Part shown: positions 47,651 through 56,088 of the stretch, piece by piece
Layout of the letters: every line of letters starts with the position of its first letter
Numbering within the stretch: position 1 is the first letter of the stretch
DNA from: CBDBFG01 sp965204765
GTDB taxonomy: Bacteria; Pseudomonadota; Alphaproteobacteria; Caedimonadales; UBA9215
Assembly: GCA_965204765.1 (NCBI GenBank)
Contig: CBDBFG010000003.1
Coordinates: forward strand, 1-64,000
Direction: 5' to 3'
Length of the DNA: 64,000 nucleotides
The notes under the pieces: model-generated
What the model was told of the DNA's origin: nothing
Database searches by the model: none
What the model saw: the letters and a program-made list of their open reading frames with translations, nothing else
Program-made: the position numbers and the translations under genes

Positions 47651-49522
47651 TCGGGATAGGGGGACCCTCACGGGTTTTCCCTCCCACACCACCTGCCATA
47701 CGGGTCCGTAGCAAGGCGGTTCAATTTAGTTAAATGCTTTCATTGTTGATAATTTTGGTACTCCAAGTTTATCAAAATAATTTATGCCCATAGCTATTTT
47801 AGTTCCAGTAGTGTCACTAATTCTCCAAGGACCCTTACTTGATATTGCAGTTCTATATGCAGTTCTCAAATCGACACCTAGTTTAATAAGATTTTTCATG
47901 CGACGTCTATATGTTTTCCATTGTTTCCATTGGACACATCGCAGTCTGTGTCTTATCCATTTGTCTAAGATCTTTAATACAGAGCGAGTTTCACAAATTC
48001 CAAAATATGCGTACCATCCATGTAGATATTGAGATAGAGTTTTAATTCTCTTCTCCATACCTATACTCCAGTTTCTGCTGGTAATTTTCTTTACCTCTTG
48101 CTTGAACTTTTGTATTGCTTTTGGTGATATACCTATATTAGATATTTCTGGTCTTCTAACTAGGCAAAAACCTAAAAATGATCTTTTCCTTGATGATGCA
48201 ACCGCACTTTTCTCCTGATTTACTCGGAGCTTAAGTTTTTGCATTATAAACTTATTTATACTTTTCATTACTCTATTTCCAGAACGTTCACTTTTGACGT
48301 ATATATTGCTATCATCAGCGAATCTGCAAAATTTATGACCTCTGTCTTCCAATTCTTTATCAAATTCATCTAGGATAATATTTGAAAGAAAAGGTGAGAG
48401 CGGACCACCTTGTTGCACTCCTTCTTTAGAATATTGCTCAACTCCATTTTTCATAATTCCACTTTTAAGATAAGCCCGTATAAGTTTTAATAGTCTTTGA
48501 TCTTTTATGTTTTTCGCCAATTTACTCATCAATCGATCATGATTAATGAAATCGAAGAATTTTTCGAGATCAATGTCTACCACGGTGCTATATCCTTGTC
48601 GCACATATTCTTTAGCTTTTAATATAGCCTGATGTGCGGATTTACCAGGACGAAATCCATAACTATTTTCTGAAAACAGCGGATCCCATTTCTGTTGCAA
48701 AATTTGAAGAATGGCTTGTTGTATAAGTCTATCTATAGTGCATGGAATAGATAATTTACGCACACCTTTGCCATTAGGTTTAGGTATTTCAATTAGTTTT
48801 ATTCCTTTCGGTTTGTATGCACCGTTTAGAAGAGAAGATTTTATAGTTAGCCAGTGTAATTTTAAGAATTCTGGAAGTTCATTGACAGTAATATTATCTA
48901 TCCCTGCGCTTCCTTTGTTCTTACACACCTTTCTATAGGCAATTATAAGATTATTTCTAGAGCATATTTCCTCCATTATCCTGTCATTAAACATTGGCTT
49001 TTCGTTATGTTGTTCAGCTGTTGATAAATCAGCACTCGAGTCAGCTACTTCAGGCTTCACCTTCAGCTCATATCCCAAGTTCTTATTCAAGTTTGACTGC
49101 CTTTTCATATTATCAACATTTCTTCAACTACTACTTAGCTTTCTAGATTGTTCAGGCCTTCGGACACCGTGTCCTACTATGCCATCTGCGGACTTCTGTA
49201 TAGCATTACAAAACCTCCCGATTTTGCTAGTTTGTTTTCACAAAACATCCATACAGATCTCCCGTGGTAAGCACTATAACTTTCTGTACACAACTGCTGA
49301 ATTTACGCTTTGAGTTCTTGATGGATATGGACTTCGCAATCACAAGCTTGCTCTTCCAACTCTAACGCCTCATATTCAGTTTCTGTTCGTCAGCTCATAC
49401 TTTTGTTTCACACTTCCTTCAGACAAGACCTCACGATATTGCCCTTGTGCTTCCCTAACCTTCAGCTCCATCAGCTTGGTAAGAGGACTTTCACCTCTCT
49501 AGTAATAGTGCATGCACGGCAC
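47651..49522 (-). mobile_element. Group II intron, antisense to the host gene
   Basis: On the minus strand the element begins near 49522 (GTGCC, close to the GUGYG consensus) and runs through the structured 5' region (GAGAGGTGAAAGTCCTC near 49490), the encoded reverse transcriptase at 49108-47726, a domain V hairpin at 47720-47688 (ACCGCC paired with GGTGGT) and a domain VI hairpin at 47685-47653 (apex ACCC-GTGA-GGGT). The 3' end lies within a base or two of 47651. Length is about 1.9 kb, normal for these elements. Boundaries were set by structure and by restoring the split host frame. Confidence 0.8.
47726..49108 (-). CDS. ltrA: Group II intron reverse transcriptase/maturase
   Basis: The 460-residue intron-encoded protein has the group II reverse transcriptase order: RT block KNKGSAGIDNITV, RKLSIPCTIDRLIQQAIL, SYGFRPGKSAHQAI, VDIDLEKFFDFINHD, GVQQGGPLSPFLSNIILDE and the catalytic RFADDSNIY (F-A-D-D). 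The maturase X domain follows (RSFLGFCLVRRPEIS, then TLSQYLHGWYAYFG). No HNH endonuclease is visible at the C-terminus. The frame is intact, so the protein could still be active in splicing and mobility. Confidence 0.92.
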   Translation of the reverse strand: MKRQSNLNKNLGYELKVKPEVADSSADLSTAEQHNEKPMFNDRIMEEICSRNNLIIAYRKVCKNKGSAGIDNITVNELPEFLKLHWLTIKSSLLNGAYKPKGIKLIEIPKPNGKGVRKLSIPCTIDRLIQQAILQILQQKWDPLFSENSYGFRPGKSAHQAILKAKEYVRQGYSTVVDIDLEKFFDFINHDRLMSKLAKNIKDQRLLKLIRAYLKSGIMKNGVEQYSKEGVQQGGPLSPFLSNIILDEFDKELEDRGHKFCRFADDSNIYVKSERSGNRVMKSINKFIMQKLKLRVNQEKSAVASSRKRSFLGFCLVRRPEISNIGISPKAIQKFKQEVKKITSRNWSIGMEKRIKTLSQYLHGWYAYFGICETRSVLKILDKWIRHRLRCVQWKQWKTYRRRMKNLIKLGVDLRTAYRTAISSKGPWRISDTTGTKIAMGINYFDKLGVPKLSTMKAFN

Positions 49523-50219
49523 GCTTATAAAAAATAGCAATATAAAACATATTGCTATTATTCCAGATGGAAATCGTAGGTGGGCAGAGTCAAAAGGACT
49601 TAATCGTCAAGAAGGTCATCATGCAATGGTACGCTCAATCCCTTCATTATTTGCTTTTTTAATCGATAGTGGGGTTCATACTGTGACTTTTTGGTTAGCC
49701 AGCCCAGAAAATTTTATAAAAAGAGATGATAGTGAAATAGCTCATCTTTATGAATATTTTGAAATTTTAATTGATAAGCTATTAAGTGGATACTCTAATA
49801 CTAAGATTTGTCACTTAGGAGAGAAACACATTTTTCCCAAGAGATTCTTAAACAAGATACGTTTAGCGGAGCAAACCACTCAAAACTGTAACGGTAATAT
49901 TATTAATTTGGCAATAAACTATTCTGCAAATCAAGAAATAATATGGATTGCAAATAAAATAAAGGATTCATATGTCTCAAATGAAAGTTGGTGTGAGCAA
50001 ACTATAGAAAAACTGTTATGTAAAGAAAACCGTGTTTACTCTCACATTGATATGATTATAAGAACTGGAAGAGAGAAACGTTTATCTGGTTTTATGAGTT
50101 GGTGGTCTTCATACGCAGAGCTATTTTTTGTACAAAAATACTTTCCAGACTTTTCTTGCGATGATTTAAAAAATTGTATTTATGATTTTTCAAACAGAAA
50201 CAAAAGGTTTGGTAAGTAG
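49512..50219 (+). CDS. Divergent cis-prenyltransferase (UppS family), 5' end replaced by intron sequence
   Basis: The protein has the cis-prenyltransferase core: HIAIIPDGNRRWAESKGL at the start (diphosphate site D-G-N-R-R-W), VTFWLASPENF, and the C-terminal RTGREKRLSGFMSWWSSYAE. Length of 235 is normal. It differs from standard UppS (A-S-P-E-N-F for F-S-x-E-N-W), so the product may not be undecaprenyl diphosphate; a secondary isoprenoid is possible. The present ATG at 49512 and the codons HGT come from the end of the antisense intron, with no ribosome site before them. Original start proposed at 47625. Probably acquired, given the island. Confidence 0.8.
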   Translation: MHGTLIKNSNIKHIAIIPDGNRRWAESKGLNRQEGHHAMVRSIPSLFAFLIDSGVHTVTFWLASPENFIKRDDSEIAHLYEYFEILIDKLLSGYSNTKICHLGEKHIFPKRFLNKIRLAEQTTQNCNGNIINLAINYSANQEIIWIANKIKDSYVSNESWCEQTIEKLLCKENRVYSHIDMIIRTGREKRLSGFMSWWSSYAELFFVQKYFPDFSCDDLKNCIYDFSNRNKRFGK

Positions 50220-50314
50220 TTATAATGTTATACTGCACAATCCTTGGAACATTATATGCCAATTTTACTTTACACCCATAATCCCTAAGTCATACAACTA
50301 TTAATATGCTATGC

Positions 50315-51685
50315 TTATTTTTTGTCCAAGTCCATAATACCCAGAGATTTTAACTTACGATGCAAAGCAGAACGCTCCATTTCAATAAAGTCTGCTGTCT
50401 TAGAAACATTGCCACCAAATCTGTTTATTTGTGCCAAAAGATAATCTGTTTCAAATTTGCTCCTAGCCTCACGCAATGGTAAAGATAGCAATTTGTTTAC
50501 GGCATCACCACCATCACCACTAGATGAAACAATATCAGATGGTAAATGCTCTAACTCTACAATGGAGGTTATCCCCTGTGCGGTTAACAATATCCATTCA
50601 ATAATAGTCCTGAGTTGTCTTATATTACCAACCCACCTGTACTGCTGCAGTGATAAAATAGCTTCTTCACTAAATCGCACTGCTGGCACCTTTAGTAACT
50701 TTGCTGTTTCATTACCATAATACTGCAATAGCTCCGGTATATCTTGTGCCCTAGCAGACAAACTAGGCACGCTGACAGCAGTAACGTTCAAACGTTCATA
50801 TAACTCACTATTAAACAACGATTCTTCTACTAAAGATTGCAAATCAACAGTAGTAGAAGAAATTATCCGCACATCTACTTCGACTGGATCTTCGCCATTG
50901 ATACGAAAAAATCTATTATTCTGCAAAACCTTTAATAAGCTCTGTTGTGCAGCAATTGATAATCTATCAACTGATTCTAAAAATAAGGTACCTTTATGTG
51001 ATTGCTCTAACAAACCGGCATTAAATCCATTTTCTTTTTCTATGCCTAGCAATGCTTGCTCTAATTCCTCAGGCAAAAAGTTACTACAATTCAAAGTAAC
51101 AAATCTACTAGCATGACGTTGAGATTTATTATGAATTATTCTGGCAATAGATTCTTTACCTGAACCATGCTGACCATGCAACACTACCCGACTATTAGTA
51201 CCGGCAACTTTCTCTATACTGCTTACCAAATTTTGCACAGCACTGGAATTACCCAGCAAGACCCCGTCATCATCTAAATATTTATTTTTGAGCTCTGTGT
51301 TTTCTTGCTGCAATTTATGTGATTCCAAAGCACGTTGCACCAAAACTATAAGTTTTTCTGCCTTAAATGGTTTCTCAATAAAGTCATACGCTCCACTTTT
51401 AATTGCAGATACTGCGGTTTCAATATTGCCATGCCCACTCATCATTAATACTGGCAAATCTATGTGATCTTTGACCACTTGTGCCAATATTTCCAAACCA
51501 TCAATTTTATTATCACCCAACCAAATATCTAATAAAATCAAATGTGGACGTCTATTTTTTACTTCTTGCAGAGCATCACCACCATTATAGGCATAACGAC
51601 AGCTATAACCCTCATCTTCCAATATATCTCCTACTAACTGACAAATATCACGTTCATCATCAACAATCAGAATATCAAATGCCAT
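50315..51685 (-). CDS. ntrX: Response regulator NtrX
   Basis: NtrX is the partner of NtrY. The receiver domain (residues 1-120) has VDDERDICQ, the phospho-acceptor in LLDIWLGDN and the Lys in EKPFKAEK. The AAA+ domain keeps a P-loop (GQHGSGKES), but the sigma-54 contact loop GAFTGA is replaced by EKENGFNAG and Walker B reads GTLFLESVDRL. A Fis-type helix-turn-helix ends it (NVSKTADFIEMERSALHRKL). It therefore likely acts as a DNA-binding regulator independent of sigma-54. ATG 51685 has a GGAAGG site; it starts 2 bases after ntrY. Confidence 0.93.
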   Translation of the reverse strand: MAFDILIVDDERDICQLVGDILEDEGYSCRYAYNGGDALQEVKNRRPHLILLDIWLGDNKIDGLEILAQVVKDHIDLPVLMMSGHGNIETAVSAIKSGAYDFIEKPFKAEKLIVLVQRALESHKLQQENTELKNKYLDDDGVLLGNSSAVQNLVSSIEKVAGTNSRVVLHGQHGSGKESIARIIHNKSQRHASRFVTLNCSNFLPEELEQALLGIEKENGFNAGLLEQSHKGTLFLESVDRLSIAAQQSLLKVLQNNRFFRINGEDPVEVDVRIISSTTVDLQSLVEESLFNSELYERLNVTAVSVPSLSARAQDIPELLQYYGNETAKLLKVPAVRFSEEAILSLQQYRWVGNIRQLRTIIEWILLTAQGITSIVELEHLPSDIVSSSGDGGDAVNKLLSLPLREARSKFETDYLLAQINRFGGNVSKTADFIEMERSALHRKLKSLGIMDLDKK

Positions 51686-51687
51686 TA

Positions 51688-53874
51688 TTATCCTTCCAAA
51701 TGAAATACTAACCTTACCACTGCAGACCAATTACGCTCAGTTTCCAAATTCATACGCCCGCCATGATCTTCTATAATTTTTTTCACAATTGCTAAGCCCA
51801 AACCTGTACCTTTGGGCTTAGTAGTCACATAAGGCTCGGCAAGCTGTTCTGTATTTTGCGGGAAACCAGAACCCGTATCTTTTACCAATATTACTAGCTC
51901 TTTATTACCCAAAGTGACTGATATACTAATTTTTCCGTCCTTACCCTGTTCATAGATAGAGTCTATAGAATTCTGCATAATATTTGTTAATACTTGACTT
52001 ATTTGTGCAGCATCACACACAAAATGCTGGTGACTAGGACCTCTGAAAACAAAATTAATATCAGGATTAGAAGTTTTATATTGCTCGATATGTTGCTTGA
52101 TTATTTTAATAATATCTTCTTCTTGCATATTAGGATCTGGCATTTTAGCAAAATCAGAAAATGATTTCACCATATCCCCTATATGGGATACTTGCCTGAC
52201 TATTGTCGCCACACAATTATCAAATTTTTCCGCATCTTTTGTGATTTGTGTCGCATATTTTCTTTGTAGTTGTTCAGCAGATAACTGTATCGGGGTCAAT
52301 GGATTGCGTATTTCATGTGCAATACGTCTTGCCACATCCGCCCACGCGGCTTTACGTTGTGCATATAACAAATGCGTAATATTCACAAAACTAATAATAT
52401 AGCCCTGACACAAACTATGATCCTGACTATCTCTGATTATTTGCAAATGTACATGCAGGGTATGCATTTCTTTCTTTCTAATAATTTTAATTTGCCTAGA
52501 AAAACTTTTATTATCCTGTTCAAACTGATTTAATAATTCTTCTACTTCTGGAAAACAACTAGAAATCTTTTTGCCGATATAGCTATCTATATCGGTAATG
52601 TTTAATAAATCAGAGGCGTAATCGTTGATAATTTGTACTATATTTTGCCTATCAATACTAATTACTCCGGATCGCACACTAGATAAAATATCCTCTATAA
52701 ATCTTCGACGTGAATCTATCGATGCACTAGCCTGAACCAACTTTTCCTTTTGTTTTTCCAATTTTGTCGTCATTCTATTGAATGAATTCATCAATAACGA
52801 TATTTCATCTTTATCAATACCGGGATTGACTCGTATGGACAAATCACCTTTGATTACTTTTTCTGAGGCTGAAATTAAACTACCAATTGGTTTAGCAATT
52901 CTTCCAGCAAAAACCAATGCTACCCACACAGCAATTAATAATAAAACAAAGGCTATAGCTATAAAAATCAACCCCAAGTACAACTGAAATCTAGTCTGAT
53001 TTTTATCGACCTCGTTATAGTTACTCACGGCATTTTGGACATCTTTTATTCTTTTTGATACCGCAGGATCAACAATACGACCGACCAATAAATACGCATC
53101 AATATCAGGAGCTATTTTGATTAATGCACGCACACGATCACCAGCATCATTGGTTTTGATTACCACCTCATTTTTTGAATTCTTTAACTCAAGAGCAGAA
53201 AACACTTCAAACTCCAAGGTAAAACTTAATTTAGAACGGGCTATCACCTCGGGTACACCATTAAAAACTAAAGCTTCATCGATATTGCGCAGCCCAATCT
53301 GCGTATCTATTAGATTATTAAACCTTGCTTGATTATGTTGTAATATCTTGTAATTGTGGGCAATCTCTTGTGCCATCGCGTATACATTTGCGCTAATTAC
53401 TTTTTTATGTTCCGCCAAATAAGATTGGGCTACTTTAGTTGATTCTGATAATGCCGTGCTAACGCTGCTACTGAACCATTTTTGTATCCCCATATTAAAG
53501 ATAATCGCTGAAAAAATCATCATTAATATAGCGGGCGTAATAGTTAACAAGCTAAAAATCATCACAAATCTTGTGTGCAGCTTTGCCGCTTGATTACCAG
53601 ATTTTCTATCCGCCCAAGCAATAGAAAGCTTACGCACAATGGCTAACGTTAGTAACATTAATATTAATAAATCGATATTTAAAATTATCGTAAGATGATT
53701 AGAGTTAATATTATTTAGTTCTGATTGTGCGAACACATAATAGGTTACACAAGACGCGATACTGGATAAAAATATCAACACATACATTAACTTTTTTCTA
53801 AAACTTTTATGTTCAAAAGTTCCTTTTAAAGCGCGAATATTTTTGCTGTATGCCCCCCAAAAATGGTAACTCAT
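51688..53874 (-). CDS. ntrY: Sensor histidine kinase NtrY
   Basis: NtrY is the membrane sensor of the NtrY-NtrX pair, linked in alphaproteobacteria to nitrogen, redox and envelope control. The 728 residues show several N-terminal membrane segments, a periplasmic-type region, a further membrane helix, a HAMP linker (AKPIGSLISASEKVIKGD), a PAS-like region (DYASDLLNITDIDSYIGK), the H-box RRIAHEIRNPLTPIQ and the ATP site with NIMQNSIDS, VKDTGSGFP and KGTGLGLAIVKKI. It is cotranscribed with ntrX. Confidence 0.94.
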   Translation of the reverse strand: MSYHFWGAYSKNIRALKGTFEHKSFRKKLMYVLIFLSSIASCVTYYVFAQSELNNINSNHLTIILNIDLLILMLLTLAIVRKLSIAWADRKSGNQAAKLHTRFVMIFSLLTITPAILMMIFSAIIFNMGIQKWFSSSVSTALSESTKVAQSYLAEHKKVISANVYAMAQEIAHNYKILQHNQARFNNLIDTQIGLRNIDEALVFNGVPEVIARSKLSFTLEFEVFSALELKNSKNEVVIKTNDAGDRVRALIKIAPDIDAYLLVGRIVDPAVSKRIKDVQNAVSNYNEVDKNQTRFQLYLGLIFIAIAFVLLLIAVWVALVFAGRIAKPIGSLISASEKVIKGDLSIRVNPGIDKDEISLLMNSFNRMTTKLEKQKEKLVQASASIDSRRRFIEDILSSVRSGVISIDRQNIVQIINDYASDLLNITDIDSYIGKKISSCFPEVEELLNQFEQDNKSFSRQIKIIRKKEMHTLHVHLQIIRDSQDHSLCQGYIISFVNITHLLYAQRKAAWADVARRIAHEIRNPLTPIQLSAEQLQRKYATQITKDAEKFDNCVATIVRQVSHIGDMVKSFSDFAKMPDPNMQEEDIIKIIKQHIEQYKTSNPDINFVFRGPSHQHFVCDAAQISQVLTNIMQNSIDSIYEQGKDGKISISVTLGNKELVILVKDTGSGFPQNTEQLAEPYVTTKPKGTGLGLAIVKKIIEDHGGRMNLETERNWSAVVRLVFHLEG

Positions 53875-53974
53875 TTATCATCCTAGCTCATGAAACATAA
53901 GTACTATAACATAAATAATTTCACTTTATGTACATATAAGTATATATATTGAGTAATAGGTACATGTTTTTAGT

Positions 53975-54637
53975 ATGGTTAATATCATTCAACTTGCTTT
54001 AGATATCTCTCTTAATACTTCTTATCGGTGGGAAAATTTCTATATTTCTCCTAGTAATGAAAGTGTAGTAATGTTAGTACAGAACTGGCCTCATTGGAGT
54101 AACAGAGTCCAGCTAATCTATGGACAACAGCACTGTGGTAAAACACATATAGCACACCTTTGGGCACAAAAAAGTCGGGCTATATTCATGAACAATGATT
54201 CATTAAACTTAGATTTTTTATCAACTCAAATAACAAACAATCCGTTTGTTATCATCGATGATGCCGATAAAATAACAAACTTCAAGGGAATGTTTCATTT
54301 ATATAATCTGATTAATGAGCACCAGGGATATTTACTATTAACCTCCTCTTCTCCGGTGACACACTGGTCAGTACCTATACCTGACTTGGTATCAAGATTA
54401 CGATCGATACCGGCAACTGAAATAATATCGCCTGACGATGAATTACTGTACGCGCTATTAGTGAAACGCTTTTCGGATTTACAAATCAAAGCATCAGGGC
54501 CAGTGCTAGCATATATTGCCAAGCATGTGGAACGATCTTATCGCGGAATATACAGCCTGTGTAACAAGATAAACCAACTATCACTTGAACGTAAAAAAGA
54601 GATAACTATTCCGCTAGTTAAACAAGCATTAGCATAA
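53975..54637 (+). CDS. hdaA: DnaA-related regulator HdaA
   Basis: A 220-residue AAA+ protein resembling DnaA domain III: RWENFYISPSNESVVMLVQ, the P-loop YGQQHCGKTHIAHLW, the Walker B segment FVIIDDADKI and sensor residues in PDLVSRLRS. It lacks the DnaA DNA-binding domain. In alphaproteobacteria HdaA, with the replication clamp, promotes ATP hydrolysis by DnaA and prevents over-initiation. A clamp-binding motif would be expected near the N-terminus; IIQLALDI is a plausible match. It is divergent from ntrY. Confidence 0.88.
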   Translation: MVNIIQLALDISLNTSYRWENFYISPSNESVVMLVQNWPHWSNRVQLIYGQQHCGKTHIAHLWAQKSRAIFMNNDSLNLDFLSTQITNNPFVIIDDADKITNFKGMFHLYNLINEHQGYLLLTSSSPVTHWSVPIPDLVSRLRSIPATEIISPDDELLYALLVKRFSDLQIKASGPVLAYIAKHVERSYRGIYSLCNKINQLSLERKKEITIPLVKQALA

Positions 54638-54901
54638 TGTTCAAGAAGCTAAGATAGTCGTATCGTAGTAAATTTATGCATATAATTCAACAATACACAT
54701 ATAGTAATGATATAGTGTGGAGGGCAACAATAGTGATCAATCACTAAGCAATTAACTGTATCCGTATTTAACATCATACTATTAAGGTACAGAACTATTA
54801 CCTTAACCATACTAGCCTTAGGATAATAGACAGATCAATTATTCTAGTTGATAATATCAATTTAAGAATAATCAGATTAAGCTATCATCCCTACTGTGTC
54901 G

Positions 54902-55942
54902 TTATTTATTTTTTAGCGCACCATTAAGTAGAACAAGACCAAATTCTTGTACACTTTTGTCTGTTTTAAGCAAATTTTCACCCAATATTCTATAATAATC
55001 TTGTAATTGTGGTAATACCGCAATTTGCTCTGCTGTTAAAATTGGTAACTTCCTCTTTTTGCACATAACCACAAATAGTATTCCATAATATATTGCTGCT
55101 GCTTTTTTCATTGTATATAACCTTGTAATATCGTTCTCACTAACACAATCGTTTAAATAATTTTTAAGAAATATTTTGTCTTGACGCGCATTAAAAGTGT
55201 AAAAAAGAGAAATAGTAGCAATGTCAAAAAACGGGTCTCCTTGGCACGCAGATTCCCAATCAAGAAATATAAAGTTTTTGTTAAACATAATATTGCTGGG
55301 ATTCAAGTCGTTGTGACATGGTTTAGATGGATATTTATTTTGTATACTTTTTTCTATTGCCATTAATTCCGCAAAAGATTTTTCTATGATCTCATTCTTA
55401 TAATCAGCAATTATATCATAATTTTCTCGAGCAACGTCAAAAATAGATTTATAATTTTGAAACTTTTTGCCATAATGCAATTTGCAAAGCTGGGATGCCA
55501 ACTGAGCAATAAAGGATTTATTATTGCTAATGTTATTACGTTTGTCATCATGTACATATTCCATGATTATCATATTTTTTTCAGGTGAAGCATAGATAAT
55601 ATGTGGCGCTAATTGATTATGGCCAGCAATTTTCATAGCATTATATGTACGCACATTATCTTGGTAAGAATGATGCACATTAGAGAACTTGACAATATAT
55701 TGCTTCGTCGCACAAGTTACCTTATAGATACCATCTGATGAAAATCCTGCATGGATTTTTTCTATGGTTGCCTGAGATGTAATTTTTAGCTGAGTTTTGA
55801 GCAGTAATTGAATTTTTTCTACATGAGACATGTTATTCTCTTTAGCAATTGATGACGTTAACAAATAGTATAATAGCAACGATATTTTTGTCGTGCTAAA
55901 AATAATTAACAATAGCTTTTTATTCTTACAATACAGTGCCAT
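54902..55942 (-). CDS. Choline/aminoglycoside-kinase-fold protein, possible export signal
   Basis: The protein kinase-like fold of the APH/choline kinase family is clear: the catalytic loop PCHNDLNPSNIMF and the metal motif FLDWESACQGDPFFDIA, with an N-lobe lysine in QYIVKFSN. Such enzymes phosphorylate choline, ethanolamine or small alcohols. From ATG 55942 the protein begins with a long hydrophobic segment (LLLIIFSTTKISLLLYYLL), like a signal or anchor. An internal ATG at 55831 (MSHVEKIQLLLK) has a better ribosome site (AAGAGA) and would give a cytoplasmic enzyme of 309 residues. Either start is possible; substrate unknown. Confidence 0.78.
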   Translation of the reverse strand: MALYCKNKKLLLIIFSTTKISLLLYYLLTSSIAKENNMSHVEKIQLLLKTQLKITSQATIEKIHAGFSSDGIYKVTCATKQYIVKFSNVHHSYQDNVRTYNAMKIAGHNQLAPHIIYASPEKNMIIMEYVHDDKRNNISNNKSFIAQLASQLCKLHYGKKFQNYKSIFDVARENYDIIADYKNEIIEKSFAELMAIEKSIQNKYPSKPCHNDLNPSNIMFNKNFIFLDWESACQGDPFFDIATISLFYTFNARQDKIFLKNYLNDCVSENDITRLYTMKKAAAIYYGILFVVMCKKRKLPILTAEQIAVLPQLQDYYRILGENLLKTDKSVQEFGLVLLNGALKNK

Positions 55943-56088
55943 ATCTCTTTGATAAATTATGAATTTTTATACACCATGATGCAAAATAAAGATAGTGTAA
56001 AACCACCTACATAAATTCGAGCCAACATATTATTACAAGCAAACCCAGAACAAATTTTATCCCTAATATTCTTATCAATAAAATCAAA

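Noticed and set aside
54731..54746. Inverted repeat TAGTGAT/ATCACTA after hdaA considered as a terminator.
   Set aside because: The loop would be only two bases and no T-run follows.
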